Source: an uncultured Porphyromonadaceae bacterium (GTDB taxonomy: Bacteria; Bacteroidota; Bacteroidia; Bacteroidales; Muribaculaceae). From it: a stretch of 28,879 bases of DNA. The notes beneath the pieces were generated by a model. It ran no database searches and was not told the DNA's origin. It worked only from the letters and a program-made list of their open reading frames with translations. The stretch is taken from the NCBI GenBank assembly GCA_947176615.1, contig CAMWRO010000005.1, positions 1-28,879 on the forward strand. The letters are read 5' to 3'. This document shows, one piece after another, positions 1-7,455 of the stretch (positions within the stretch are counted from its first letter, which is position 1; the number at the start of each line of letters is the position of its first letter). The position numbers and the translations under genes are program-made.

Positions 1-631
1 CATAGGCGAGCGACCCACGGGAGGAACAGCGACCGAAACGCGGCGTGTTGGTAATCGATGAAAGCCAAGTGGTAAAAGAACCGGATGGAGAAGTCAGCGT
101 GGTGTGGACTCCGTGGTGACGGGCGTCGCGAGTAATCACATTTATTACGCCGGCCATAGCGTTGGAGCCGTAAAGTACTGAGCCGGGACCCCTCAGAACC
201 TCGACACGCTCAACAGTCTCTTTGCTGTAAAAGTCGGCAATGTGATGGGAATATATTCCGGCAAACTGAGGCTGGCCGTCAACCATCATAAGTACTCCGC
301 CGGCACGGTCGCCGCCTACACCTCTCATCTTGATGTGGCCGGAACCTCCGTTGCTGACACCGAAGCCGAAAATGCCGCGTTGCGAGACAAACAGGCTCGG
401 AACCTGCCCGGATATTGAGGCAAGTACCTGAGTCTGTCCTGTCGCTTCAAGATCGTTTCTTGACACAACCGACACGGTGTAGGGAAGTAAATCCCTGTTC
501 ACGGATTTATTACTGCCGGTGACAACAACTTCGCTTAACGCAATTGATGCCGAATCGACCGGAACTGAAGTCTGGGCAAATGCGGTTATGCCCGACAATA
601 ATATTGAGAAAAAAGCAGCACTGTTTTTCAT
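1..631 (-). CDS. TonB-dependent outer-membrane receptor, N-terminal part (cut by window edge)
   Basis: The reading frame stays open from the ATG at 631 down to base 1, giving about 210 residues without a stop; the rest lies outside the window. It starts with a signal peptide (MKNSAAFFSILLSGITAFAQ) followed after ~20 residues by a TonB-box-like stretch (LSEVVVTGS). The plug domain follows: YTVSVVSRNDLEATG, then GVGGDRAGGVLMMVDGQP and VERVEVLRGPGSVLYGSNAM, ending in AGVINVITRD. These are hallmark plug motifs of TonB-dependent receptors. There is no N-terminal carboxypeptidase-regulatory-like domain, so it is closer to siderophore, cobalamin or metal receptors than to SusC. The family imports ligands across the outer membrane using energy from TonB/ExbBD. 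The substrate cannot be told from this part. It has its own promoter-like element directly upstream, with almost no leader. Confidence 0.9.
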   Translation of the reverse strand, partial: MKNSAAFFSILLSGITAFAQTSVPVDSASIALSEVVVTGSNKSVNRDLLPYTVSVVSRNDLEATGQTQVLASISGQVPSLFVSQRGIFGFGVSNGGSGHIKMRGVGGDRAGGVLMMVDGQPQFAGIYSHHIADFYSKETVERVEVLRGPGSVLYGSNAMAGVINVITRDARHHGVHTTLTSPSGSFTTWLSSITNTPRFGRCSSRGSLAY

Positions 632-635
632 GTTG

Positions 636-643
636 CAAATTTA
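636..643 (-). promoter_or_regulatory. Bacteroidota -7 promoter element (TAAATTTG) for the TonB-dependent receptor
   Basis: On the minus strand TAAATTTG matches the Bacteroidota -7 consensus TAnnTTTG. Only four bases separate its last G from the ATG at 631, so transcription would begin at or just beside the start codon. This is either a leaderless arrangement or a chance match. Confidence 0.4.
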
Positions 644-708
644 GGATTTATAATCCAAATCATGCAACCAATATTGCGGGTAAAACTACCAATATAACCG
701 ATTTTGAA

Positions 709-1500
709 TCAAAGGTCTATGGTAAACTTATCGCTGTCGCGCCACGCCGGGAAACGATGACGGCCTGCGTCCAGCTCCTCTCCGTCAAAAATCGAATAAA
801 TGTGACCGTTGCGTCGTGTCTCTCCTATGCGGTTGCCGAGGTTGTCAAATATAGCCGAATCACCTGCAGGATATTCCCCGTAATTATCCCGGCCGGTGCG
901 GTTGGCGCCAACTGTGAATATTTGATTTTCAATTGCGCGTGCCGATAACAGCTGATGATACTGAAAAATGCGTGCATGAGGCCAGTTGGAGGGAACGACG
1001 AGTATATCGTATATTTCTTCCCCGTTGCGACACCATACCGGGAACCGGATGTCATAGCAGACCATCAGTTTGATATTCCATCCCCGGTAGCGGATGACCG
1101 GCGACAGGTGATTGCCGGCAGTGTAGACTTTGTCTTCGTGGGATAGGGGAAACAGATGGTGCTTGTCATAGAAGGTCACATCGCCCGACGGCTCGACAAA
1201 AAACGCACGGTTGAAATAGTGTCCCGCTCCGTCAGTGGCAAGGAAACTACCCGCAATGGCAAAGCCGAAAAATGAGGCCCACCGTCTCACCGCGTCCATC
1301 GTGTGTCCGTCGTTTTTCTCGGCAAGTGTCGCGACAAGTTTTCCGTCGTTTACAAAATCGGTCGAAAACAGTTCGGGAATAACGACGAGGTCGGTGTCTT
1401 TCTCGACCTGATTCAGTTCGTGCGCGGCAGTGACGAGGTTGGCATCTTTATTGCCCCATGCGATATTAAGCGGTATAACGCAAACTTTAAATGTTTTCAT
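709..1500 (-). CDS. Carbon-nitrogen hydrolase, omega-amidase (YafV/NIT2-like)
   Basis: A 263-residue protein of the nitrilase superfamily. The Glu-Lys-Cys catalytic triad is visible: E43 in VIPELFSTDF, K113 in YDKHHLFPLS and C148 in MVCYDIRFPVW. The CYDIRFPVW signature and overall length fit the omega-amidase branch (YafV in E. coli, NIT2 in animals). That branch hydrolyses alpha-ketoglutaramate or alpha-ketosuccinamate to the keto acid plus ammonia, often in methionine salvage or glutamine-transaminase repair. It is a cytoplasmic enzyme without a signal peptide. Its start overlaps the stop of the upstream acyltransferase by four bases, so the two are translationally coupled. Exact substrate is inferred from family. 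Confidence 0.88.
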   Translation of the reverse strand: MKTFKVCVIPLNIAWGNKDANLVTAAHELNQVEKDTDLVVIPELFSTDFVNDGKLVATLAEKNDGHTMDAVRRWASFFGFAIAGSFLATDGAGHYFNRAFFVEPSGDVTFYDKHHLFPLSHEDKVYTAGNHLSPVIRYRGWNIKLMVCYDIRFPVWCRNGEEIYDILVVPSNWPHARIFQYHQLLSARAIENQIFTVGANRTGRDNYGEYPAGDSAIFDNLGNRIGETRRNGHIYSIFDGEELDAGRHRFPAWRDSDKFTIDL

Positions 1501-2039
1501 TCGGCAGAAAATTTGTCAGGAAAACGTCCCGAGAATTGTCGATAGTAGTCTTTGATTTCCCTCATGTCAGTCTCGATGTCGCCTGACGGAACAAAACTTT
1601 TCTCAAGAAAGATTTCTTTGCGGGCATAATCGATTGCCGCAAGCTGAATCGGCACACCGGCGCCTAGAGATATATGCAGGAATCCTGTACGCCACTGCGT
1701 TACCCGGGAGCGGGTGCCTTCGGGGGTGATTGCAATATTCAGTTTGTCGGAATTATTGAATTTGTCAATCAATGTGTCGGTCAGTGACGATCCGCGTTTC
1801 CTCGGCACGGGTATTCCTCCGATTGCTTTGAAAAAGTATCCTAACGGGAAAAAGAACCATGATTCCTTCATCAGAAAACCCGCTTTACGGCCGATAGCCG
1901 AATAGGCGAGTTTCCCGAGTATGAAATCCCAGTTGCTCGTGTGAGGAGCAACACATATTATAGACTTAGGATAGTCGGGGAGGGAGACATTCAGTTTCCA
2001 TCCGGCTATCCTAAGAATCAATGCGCTAAGTTTTCCCAT
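1497..2039 (-). CDS. Lysophospholipid-type acyltransferase (PlsC-like)
   Basis: A 180-residue membrane-associated acyltransferase. The catalytic HX4D motif is HTSNWD (H33 to D38), and the substrate-binding EGT motif appears as TPEGTRS near residue 106. A hydrophobic stretch lies around residues 60-75. Such enzymes transfer acyl chains from acyl-ACP or acyl-CoA to a lysophospholipid or another hydroxylated or aminated acceptor. It is shorter than classical PlsC (about 240 residues), like many small Bacteroidota members annotated as glycerol-acyltransferase. I chose the ATG at 2039, two bases after the preceding stop; a TTG six bases further upstream is in frame but overlaps the preceding gene. 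It sits in the middle of a three-gene operon. Confidence 0.85.
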   Translation of the reverse strand: MGKLSALILRIAGWKLNVSLPDYPKSIICVAPHTSNWDFILGKLAYSAIGRKAGFLMKESWFFFPLGYFFKAIGGIPVPRKRGSSLTDTLIDKFNNSDKLNIAITPEGTRSRVTQWRTGFLHISLGAGVPIQLAAIDYARKEIFLEKSFVPSGDIETDMREIKDYYRQFSGRFPDKFSAE

Positions 2040-2041
2040 TG

Positions 2042-2404
2042 TCAAGCGTTGACAGCATTGCGGTTGGCTTCTTTCTGTTCAGCCGGGAGCAGGGCGTTCA
2101 TTTCTTTTACAATGGCTTGGACATGGTTGTTGAACTCGTTGCGAATCGACTTGAACGCCTCGTTGTAGAATTTGCGACGGGCGACATGGTATTCCTTAAC
2201 CGATTCAAACGCCGAGGGAGACTGAGGAAACTGAACCGACACACGGTGAAGGGCGTTTTGCTGCAATTCGGCAATCTGATAGATGATGCCGTTCATTTTC
2301 TCGGTTTCGATTCCCGGGATGGCCAATTTGGCAATACAACATTCACCCGCGAGGTTTCCGCAGATTATCTGGATAGATTTTTTTAGACTTCTCTTGTTGG
2401 ACAT
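2042..2404 (-). CDS. Small conserved-looking protein of unknown function
   Basis: A 120-residue protein beginning MSNKRSLKK that I do not recognise. It is basic at the N-terminus, has no signal peptide or membrane segment, and looks largely alpha-helical in its second half, which is rich in Glu, Lys, Asn and Ala. Two adjacent cysteines lie near residue 22 (GECCIAKL) and a further one near residue 15, so metal binding is conceivable but unsupported. It is first in an operon with the acyltransferase (2-base gap) and the nitrilase. A clear -7 element lies 29 bases upstream of its start. The tight coupling suggests a real gene, although there is an open frame on the opposite strand. Confidence 0.75.
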   Translation of the reverse strand: MSNKRSLKKSIQIICGNLAGECCIAKLAIPGIETEKMNGIIYQIAELQQNALHRVSVQFPQSPSAFESVKEYHVARRKFYNEAFKSIRNEFNNHVQAIVKEMNALLPAEQKEANRNAVNA

Positions 2405-2432
2405 AATAAATTAGTTTTAATGGGATCTTTTG

Positions 2433-2440
2433 CAAAATTA
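2433..2440 (-). promoter_or_regulatory. -7 promoter element (TAATTTTG) for the unknown-acyltransferase-nitrilase operon
   Basis: TAATTTTG on the minus strand matches TAnnTTTG and sits in the 49-base gap after threonine synthase. It would give a leader of roughly 20-25 bases before the ATG at 2404. It implies the operon is transcribed independently of thrC. Confidence 0.55.
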
Positions 2441-2453
2441 ACAAAAATATCGG

Positions 2454-3761
2454 TTATCGGGTTGTTTCAAGAAGGAAATTTTTCAACGCCGGATATAAAG
2501 CCGAGATTTTGGTATATCGTTGTTTCATCGCGGTCAGCTTTTCCATCTGAGCCGGTATCTTGATTTTGGAACCTGTTATATTGTTTATTTTTTCAGGGGA
2601 TTTGGACGGATGTGCTGTCGCGAGGAAAAATCCGGTTTCGCCATCCTGAAGATTCTCTTTCAATCCTTTGAATGCCGTTGCACCATGAGGGTCAAGCAGA
2701 TAGCCGTCGGCACAGAATGTGTCGACAATTGTATCAGAGATGTCGCGGTCGTCACATCGGTAGGGTATAACGTCGGCGGCCAGTTGCGAATGGGAACCAT
2801 TATACAGGTCCAGTATACGGGTAAAATTGGACGGATTGCCCACATCCATAGCCGATGCGAGGGTCTTTACGCTGTTTTTGGGGTTGAATGATCCGGTCTC
2901 AAGATAGTCGAAAAACACATCGTTGGTGTTGTTGACTGCGATAAACCGCTTTATCGGCAGTCCCATGCGCTTTGCCATAAGGCCGGCCGTAATGTTGCCG
3001 AGATTTCCGCAGGGAACGGCACACACGATTTCGGCAGGATGACTTCCGGAATGCAACAGACGGGCATAGGCGTGGAAGTAGTAGAACATCTGGGGAACGA
3101 GCCGCATGATGTTTATCGAGTTGGCCGACGTGAGGTTTACATGTTGGCGTAAATCGACATCAGTAAAGGCTTTTTTGACCATTGCCTGACAATCGTCAAA
3201 AGTTCCGTTTACTTCTATTGCATAAATGTTGTCGCCTATAGCGGCAAATTGCGCCTTCTGCACCTTGCTCAGTATTCCGGCAGGATAGAGGACAAAGACA
3301 TTTACACCGGGAATGTTATGGAATCCGGCCGCGACTGCGCCTCCCGAGTCACCCGAAGTGGCTACCAGCACGTTGACCGGCGCGCTTTCTTTTCCACAGA
3401 AGTGGCCAATCAGGCGTGCAAGAAAGCGAGCTCCCACATCTTTAAAAGCCATCGTCGGTCCGTGGAATAATTCGAGCGCATATAGCTTATCCTCTACATG
3501 ACACAGCGGGATGTCAAAATCAAAAGTCTTGTTGACGATTTCTTTCAATTCGCTTGAGTCAATATCGTCACTAAGAAGAATATTGGCGATGACATAGGAG
3601 ATGTCCTGTATCGTCATGTCGCCTATGTTGTTGAAAAAGGCTCGGGGTATTACCGGCAGAACCGACGGCATGAAAAGACCTCCGCCGGGAGCCATGCCCG
3701 ACATCGTGGCCTCTCGTAGAGAGACCCGTGTATTTTTGTCGTTAGTACTGTAAAACTGCAT
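2454..3761 (-). CDS. thrC: Threonine synthase
   Basis: A 435-residue PLP enzyme that converts O-phosphohomoserine to threonine, the last step of threonine synthesis, in the cytoplasm. The N-terminus (MQFYSTNDKNTRVSLREA) is typical of the longer bacterial class. The PLP lysine is K107 in HGPTMAFKDVGARFL. The phosphate- and PLP-binding loop follows as LVATSGDSGGAVAAGF, and SGDSG plus VCAVPCGNLGNITAG are further family signatures. Length is normal. It has its own -7 element 26 bases upstream and is not next to thrA or thrB here, unlike many Bacteroidales thr operons. Confidence 0.96.
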   Translation of the reverse strand: MQFYSTNDKNTRVSLREATMSGMAPGGGLFMPSVLPVIPRAFFNNIGDMTIQDISYVIANILLSDDIDSSELKEIVNKTFDFDIPLCHVEDKLYALELFHGPTMAFKDVGARFLARLIGHFCGKESAPVNVLVATSGDSGGAVAAGFHNIPGVNVFVLYPAGILSKVQKAQFAAIGDNIYAIEVNGTFDDCQAMVKKAFTDVDLRQHVNLTSANSINIMRLVPQMFYYFHAYARLLHSGSHPAEIVCAVPCGNLGNITAGLMAKRMGLPIKRFIAVNNTNDVFFDYLETGSFNPKNSVKTLASAMDVGNPSNFTRILDLYNGSHSQLAADVIPYRCDDRDISDTIVDTFCADGYLLDPHGATAFKGLKENLQDGETGFFLATAHPSKSPEKINNITGSKIKIPAQMEKLTAMKQRYTKISALYPALKNFLLETTR

Positions 3762-3786
3762 TACGAAATCTGTATTCGGTTGGGGA

Positions 3787-3794
3787 CAAAGTTA
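3787..3794 (-). promoter_or_regulatory. -7 promoter element (TAACTTTG) for thrC
   Basis: TAACTTTG on the minus strand exactly fits TAnnTTTG, giving an expected leader of about 20 bases before the ATG at 3761. It lies in the 67-base gap between the small lipoprotein gene and thrC. I saw no attenuator or threonine leader peptide there. Confidence 0.6.
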
Positions 3795-3828
3795 CCGATA
3801 AACTCGGTTGTGGTCAAGTTAAAAACTG

Positions 3829-4128
3829 TCAAAAAATCTCTCGTGCAAGAGAGTCGTTGTTTTGCTTGATATAGTCAACGAAACCGCGCTCAAATTCGCC
3901 GGCCTGTTCCACGCCGACATTGACTCCGATATGGTAGATGCGGGAACGGATTTCAAGCAGGGAATCTTGCAAAGCCTCCTCGTCGGCGCAATTTATAATG
4001 CGCTCGGCCTGAGTCTGCCCCAGCCGATAGGCCTCGTCACTGTCATAAACGGCTTTCTTTTCCCGGGACGAGCAACTGAACAGCATCGCAGCACATGAAA
4101 GCAATAGTAATATATAGTTGAAACGCAT
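3829..4128 (-). CDS. Small lipoprotein of unknown function
   Basis: A 99-residue protein with a lipoprotein signal: MRFNYILLLLSCAAMLFSC, where C19 in LFSCSS would be lipidated. The mature part is hydrophilic and probably helical (DEAYRLGQTQAERI, then EALQDSLLEIRSRIYHIG). A further frame extension upstream to 4425 runs antiparallel through the exonuclease gene and has no protein-like character, so the ATG at 4128 is preferred. The gene is seven bases after the exonuclease stop and is the last member of the porQ-cmk-ispH operon. The helical repeat-like pattern resembles small periplasm-facing lipoproteins, but no family is recognised. Confidence 0.78.
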   Translation of the reverse strand: MRFNYILLLLSCAAMLFSCSSREKKAVYDSDEAYRLGQTQAERIINCADEEALQDSLLEIRSRIYHIGVNVGVEQAGEFERGFVDYIKQNNDSLAREIF

Positions 4129-4135
4129 ATGGTAT

Positions 4136-4636
4136 TTATAAGATTGCCATAGCCACCTTGGCCGCAGCCTCGGCATCGGCAAGCGCGTCGTGGTGGTTAT
4201 AGAAGGGTATGGCAAGAAATTCACAAAGATAGGGGAGGGAATAGGAGCTGAGGTACGAGCGGGGGATAACCTGTCGTGCCTTTTGGAGCGTGCAGTAAAA
4301 CCTGTAATCGGGATAATCCATGCCGTAGGTCCTGAACGCCGCTCTGATGCATCTTTCGTCAAACGCCTTGTTATGGGCCACGAGGGGGAGATTGCCGATG
4401 AACGGTTCAAGGTCATTCCACACATGGGCGAAACAACGTGAGTTTTCCGTGTCAGCCGGGCCTATTCCGTGAATGTTCTCGGTGAAATGCCTGAAATAGT
4501 ATTCGGGCTCAGGCTTTACAAGCTCATAAAATCGGTCAACGATGTAACCGTCAATCACTTTTACGGCTCCTATCGCACAGATACTCGAAGGCTCGTTGTT
4601 GGCCGTCTCGACATCAATGGCGACAAAATTATCCAT
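4136..4636 (-). CDS. DEDDh 3'-5' exonuclease domain protein (DnaQ/epsilon-like)
   Basis: A 166-residue protein made of one RNase-T/DnaQ-like exonuclease domain. The metal-binding acidic residues are visible: D8 and E10 in FVAIDVETAN (Exo I), D93 in HNKAFDERCI (Exo II), and H149 with D154 in HHDALADAEAA (Exo III, the DEDDh form). It would remove 3' nucleotides from DNA or RNA. No polymerase, BRCT or helicase domain is attached, so it is a stand-alone exonuclease and not clearly the replicative proofreading subunit. I chose the ATG at 4636 because homologous domains begin just before the AIDxET motif; an ATG at 4651 would add five residues. It overlaps ispH by eight bases. Confidence 0.88.
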   Translation of the reverse strand: MDNFVAIDVETANNEPSSICAIGAVKVIDGYIVDRFYELVKPEPEYYFRHFTENIHGIGPADTENSRCFAHVWNDLEPFIGNLPLVAHNKAFDERCIRAAFRTYGMDYPDYRFYCTLQKARQVIPRSYLSSYSLPYLCEFLAIPFYNHHDALADAEAAAKVAMAIL

Positions 4637-5507
4637 TGGCAATGATGTCATTTACTTGGTCGCGTATGTCCTCCATCAGCCATCGCGGGGTAGAGGTCGC
4701 CCCGCAGATACCTATTGTCTCGGCGCCTTCAATCCAAGCAGGGTCAAGGTCGCCGCGACGGGACAAAAGACGGGTATTCGGATTCACACTGCGGCATTCA
4801 TTAAACAACACCTTTCCGTTGCTGCTTTTTGCTCCGGCGACAAACAGCACGACATCGTGAGCGGCGGCGAAATCGCGCAATTGCCCGACACGGTTCGCCA
4901 CTTGACGACAGATTGTGTCGTAATAATCAAACTCTACTCCGGGGGGAATCCTTGATGATATTTCGGTGATTATCTGCTTGAAACCTTCAAGGGGCATCGT
5001 TGTCTGAGAATATAGCGAGATGCTGCGGGAAAAATCAACCCGGTCAAGGCCCTCGATATTCTCTACCACGATAGCTTCGCCATCGGTCTGGCCGACGAGG
5101 CCGTTGACCTCGGCATGCCCCGCTTTTCCATAGATGACAATCTGCGGGCGCGGTTCTGAGCCGAATGTAGCCTTAATGCGCTGCTGCAATTTCAAGACGA
5201 CAGGACATGTCGCGTCGATAATCTCGATGTTGCGTTCCCGGGCAATGCGATAAGTCGATGGCGGCTCGCCGTGGGCGCGCAACAGGACTCGTGAATCGCT
5301 CAGCCGGTTCAGATCATCATGCGTGATAGTGGTCAGACCTTTGTTTTCAAGCCTTTCCACCTCGTCGCTGTTGTGCACGATGTCACCAAGGCAATACAAC
5401 CGCGATCCGTCACCGGCGTCAAGTTCTTCTTCAGCCTTCCGGATGGCTGTCACAACGCCGTGGCAAAATCCCGAATGAGAATCAATTTCGACAATCGGCT
5501 GTTTCAT
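4629..5507 (-). CDS. ispH: 4-hydroxy-3-methylbut-2-enyl diphosphate reductase
   Basis: A 292-residue iron-sulfur enzyme of the MEP isoprenoid pathway that makes IPP and DMAPP from HMBPP. The three cluster-binding cysteines are in the expected contexts: C15 in HSGFCHGV, C101 in IDATCPVV and C200 in YDTICRQVANR. Other family motifs are RAHGEPPS and the C-terminal GICGATSTPRWL. Length is normal (E. coli about 316). Its ATG overlaps the TGA of cmk as ATGA, and its 3' end overlaps the exonuclease gene. It supplies precursors for the polyprenyl synthase at 26668 and for the menaquinone side chain. Confidence 0.96.
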   Translation of the reverse strand: MKQPIVEIDSHSGFCHGVVTAIRKAEEELDAGDGSRLYCLGDIVHNSDEVERLENKGLTTITHDDLNRLSDSRVLLRAHGEPPSTYRIARERNIEIIDATCPVVLKLQQRIKATFGSEPRPQIVIYGKAGHAEVNGLVGQTDGEAIVVENIEGLDRVDFSRSISLYSQTTMPLEGFKQIITEISSRIPPGVEFDYYDTICRQVANRVGQLRDFAAAHDVVLFVAGAKSSNGKVLFNECRSVNPNTRLLSRRGDLDPAWIEGAETIGICGATSTPRWLMEDIRDQVNDIIANG

Positions 5508-6205
5508 CCCTTGGACAATATGGAGTTATACAGATTCAGCAGCCATTGGTTCTGCTCGGGGATTGACATGCTGGAATTGTCGAGACGCACAGCGTCTTCG
5601 GCACACCTCAGTGGACTTTCTGCCCGGTTTTCATCGATGTAATCACGCTTCTTGACATTTTCAAGAACTTCTTCAAATGTAACAGCCTCACCTTTGGCCT
5701 GCAACTCGGCAACTCGCCGGCGGGCACGCTCGTCGGCCGATGCATCGCAGAAAACTTTCATTTCGGCATCGGGGAAAACCACAGTCCCTATATCGCGACC
5801 GTCCATAACGATGCCTTTGCGTTTCCCCATAGCTTGCTGCATCTTTACAAGCGCATGGCGCACTTCGGGAATAGCAGCGATAGGGGAGACGTGATTGGAG
5901 ACAGCAAGGGTGCGGATTTCGCGTTCCACATTTTCGCCGTTAAGGACAGTCGACTGACTGTCGCCGTTTACATCGAAGTCAATTTTAATATCGGGCAACG
6001 CGTTGATGACCCCGGCAGTGTTGACGGTCCCATCAGCATCAATAAGGTCGTGGCGCATCGCATAAAGAGTTACGGCACGATACATCGCACCCGAGTCAAT
6101 GTAACGGTAACCGATAGTTTTGGCTAGTTGACGTGCCATCGAGCTTTTGCCCGAGGACGAGTATCCGTCAATCGCTATAATAATTGAATGATTATCCTGC
6201 ATCAT
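5504..6205 (-). CDS. cmk: Cytidylate kinase
   Basis: A 233-residue (d)CMP kinase that phosphorylates CMP and dCMP with ATP in pyrimidine salvage and RNA turnover. The P-loop is GYSSSGKSS (residues 14-22). Further hallmarks are RYIDSGAMYRAVT, the NMP-binding VSNHVSPIAA segment, and MDGRDIGTVVFPDAEMKVF followed by DERARRR. Length is normal. The first two codons are both ATG (6205 and 6202), so the exact start is open by one residue. It lies 17 bases after porQ and overlaps ispH by four bases. Confidence 0.95.
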   Translation of the reverse strand: MMQDNHSIIIAIDGYSSSGKSSMARQLAKTIGYRYIDSGAMYRAVTLYAMRHDLIDADGTVNTAGVINALPDIKIDFDVNGDSQSTVLNGENVEREIRTLAVSNHVSPIAAIPEVRHALVKMQQAMGKRKGIVMDGRDIGTVVFPDAEMKVFCDASADERARRRVAELQAKGEAVTFEEVLENVKKRDYIDENRAESPLRCAEDAVRLDNSSMSIPEQNQWLLNLYNSILSKG

Positions 6206-6222
6206 GATATATAATAATCTGT

Positions 6223-7260
6223 TTATCTAAATTCGGTCAGAATGGTGGAGAGATTCAGCATGACTGTAGTTGCTCCCGAGTGAGGTTGGGACAGAGCGAC
6301 CCCGACGGTAAAATTTGATACTTTCAATCCGGCTCCGATTGAGAAACCCGAGAGAAAGCTGCGTGAGTAGGTCGACATGTCAGTGCGAGTCTTATAGTTG
6401 TATCCGATACCGATGCGGAATCGGTCACTGGGGACAAAGTCGGCTGCAAAGATGAGATGTCGGAAAAGGTTTGACCCAAACGAGTCTTTTAACACCGGTT
6501 TTGCATCAGTCGTCCCGTCGCCGTTTTCATAATAGGGCAGACTCCATTTGGTCAGATTCCATGCCGTGATGGACCAGCGCACTGGCAATGTGCCGAAGGA
6601 CTGTGTCCATCCGAGGCGCAGATCTACCGGCAACCGGTCGTAACTCTCGTTAAACCGCTTCACCTGACCGCCAAGATTGGCCAAAACTACCGAAAACGAC
6701 AAATCGCGTTCCGAGTCATAATAGTTGACGCCAAGGTCGGTGGCAATGGCAAGCGCGCTGTATCGGTCATAGGAACTGAATGCGAATTTAAGATTTATGC
6801 CTCCGCGCCAATGATCGGTAATGTCATGGGAATAACTCGCTGAGGCGGCGACATCGGTCGGGGATAATGTACCTGTCAGCGTGCCGTTCACGTCAGCGCC
6901 CTTGATTTCACCGTAGCCGAAATATTGTATTCCGACAGACCACGCGCTACGGTCGGTAGCCCTCATTCCGAAACGCAATCCGGCAAAATTGGAGTCACCG
7001 ACATATCTCATGTAATTCACTCCCAACTGCATGTCTATTTCGGGGCCGAGCAATGCCGGATTTTGATCCGTGGCATTGATGTCATCATCAATAGTGGAGA
7101 TATTGACACCCCCCAGACCATAGGCAAGCGTTGATGACGGAAGGTTCAGAAAGTTGTAGGCAGGGGAGGAATCTCCGGCAGTTGCTGCGGTATGAATCGA
7201 GACAACAAACAGTGAAACCAACAGATACCTTAATATATTATATGTAGAATTGGTCTTCAT
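6223..7260 (-). CDS. porQ: PorQ-like outer-membrane protein (type IX secretion-associated beta-barrel)
   Basis: About 345 residues with a signal peptide (MKTNSTYNILRYLLVSLF...TAATAG) and a beta-barrel-like body. Diagnostic stretches are AYNFLNLPSSTLAYGLGGVN near the mature N-terminus, DDDINATDQNPALLGPE after it, and alternating aromatic strands such as FRIGIGYNYKTRT. These match the PorV/PorQ (FadL-like) family, and the NFLNLPSS...DDDIN...QNPALL pattern is PorQ in particular. PorQ is an outer-membrane component linked to type IX secretion, thought to work with PorZ and PorU in attaching cargo. An ATG at 7278 would add six residues (MSTSFS). It heads the operon with cmk and ispH. Confidence 0.85.
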   Translation of the reverse strand: MKTNSTYNILRYLLVSLFVVSIHTAATAGDSSPAYNFLNLPSSTLAYGLGGVNISTIDDDINATDQNPALLGPEIDMQLGVNYMRYVGDSNFAGLRFGMRATDRSAWSVGIQYFGYGEIKGADVNGTLTGTLSPTDVAASASYSHDITDHWRGGINLKFAFSSYDRYSALAIATDLGVNYYDSERDLSFSVVLANLGGQVKRFNESYDRLPVDLRLGWTQSFGTLPVRWSITAWNLTKWSLPYYENGDGTTDAKPVLKDSFGSNLFRHLIFAADFVPSDRFRIGIGYNYKTRTDMSTYSRSFLSGFSIGAGLKVSNFTVGVALSQPHSGATTVMLNLSTILTEFR

Positions 7261-7393
7261 TGAAAATGAGGTAGACATGTATATGTTATCAACGTCAAAC
7301 CACTATAAAATAGTATGAACGGCCGGATTTAATTTGCCGAATGTAAACAAAACCAAAAGTTGCCTAATCTATCACAAATATGGCTGTATCTTC

Positions 7394-7424
7394 TTGTTTT
7401 TCCCGAAATAACACTCTATTTTTG
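7394..7424 (+). promoter_or_regulatory. Promoter of the TonB C-terminal domain gene (TTG at 7394, TATTTTTG at 7417)
   Basis: TATTTTTG (7417-7424) matches the -7 consensus TAnnTTTG, and a TTG at 7394-7396 is 20 bases upstream, the usual spacing for a Bacteroidota -33 element. The ATG at 7456 follows by 31 bases. The 195-base gap between porQ and this gene is otherwise AT-rich; I could not find a convincing TAnnTTTG for porQ in it. Confidence 0.55.
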
Positions 7425-7455
7425 TGACGAAATCTTCTCACAATCACTTCACAGA

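Noticed and set aside
2039..2386. Plus-strand 115-codon frame opposite the 120-residue unknown protein
   Set aside because: No promoter or start context; the minus-strand frame is in an operon with a -7 element and tight gene coupling.
4129..4425. In-frame extension of the small lipoprotein upstream to an ATG at 4425
   Set aside because: It runs through the exonuclease gene in another frame of the same strand, has no protein-like composition, and would bury the clear lipoprotein signal at 4128.
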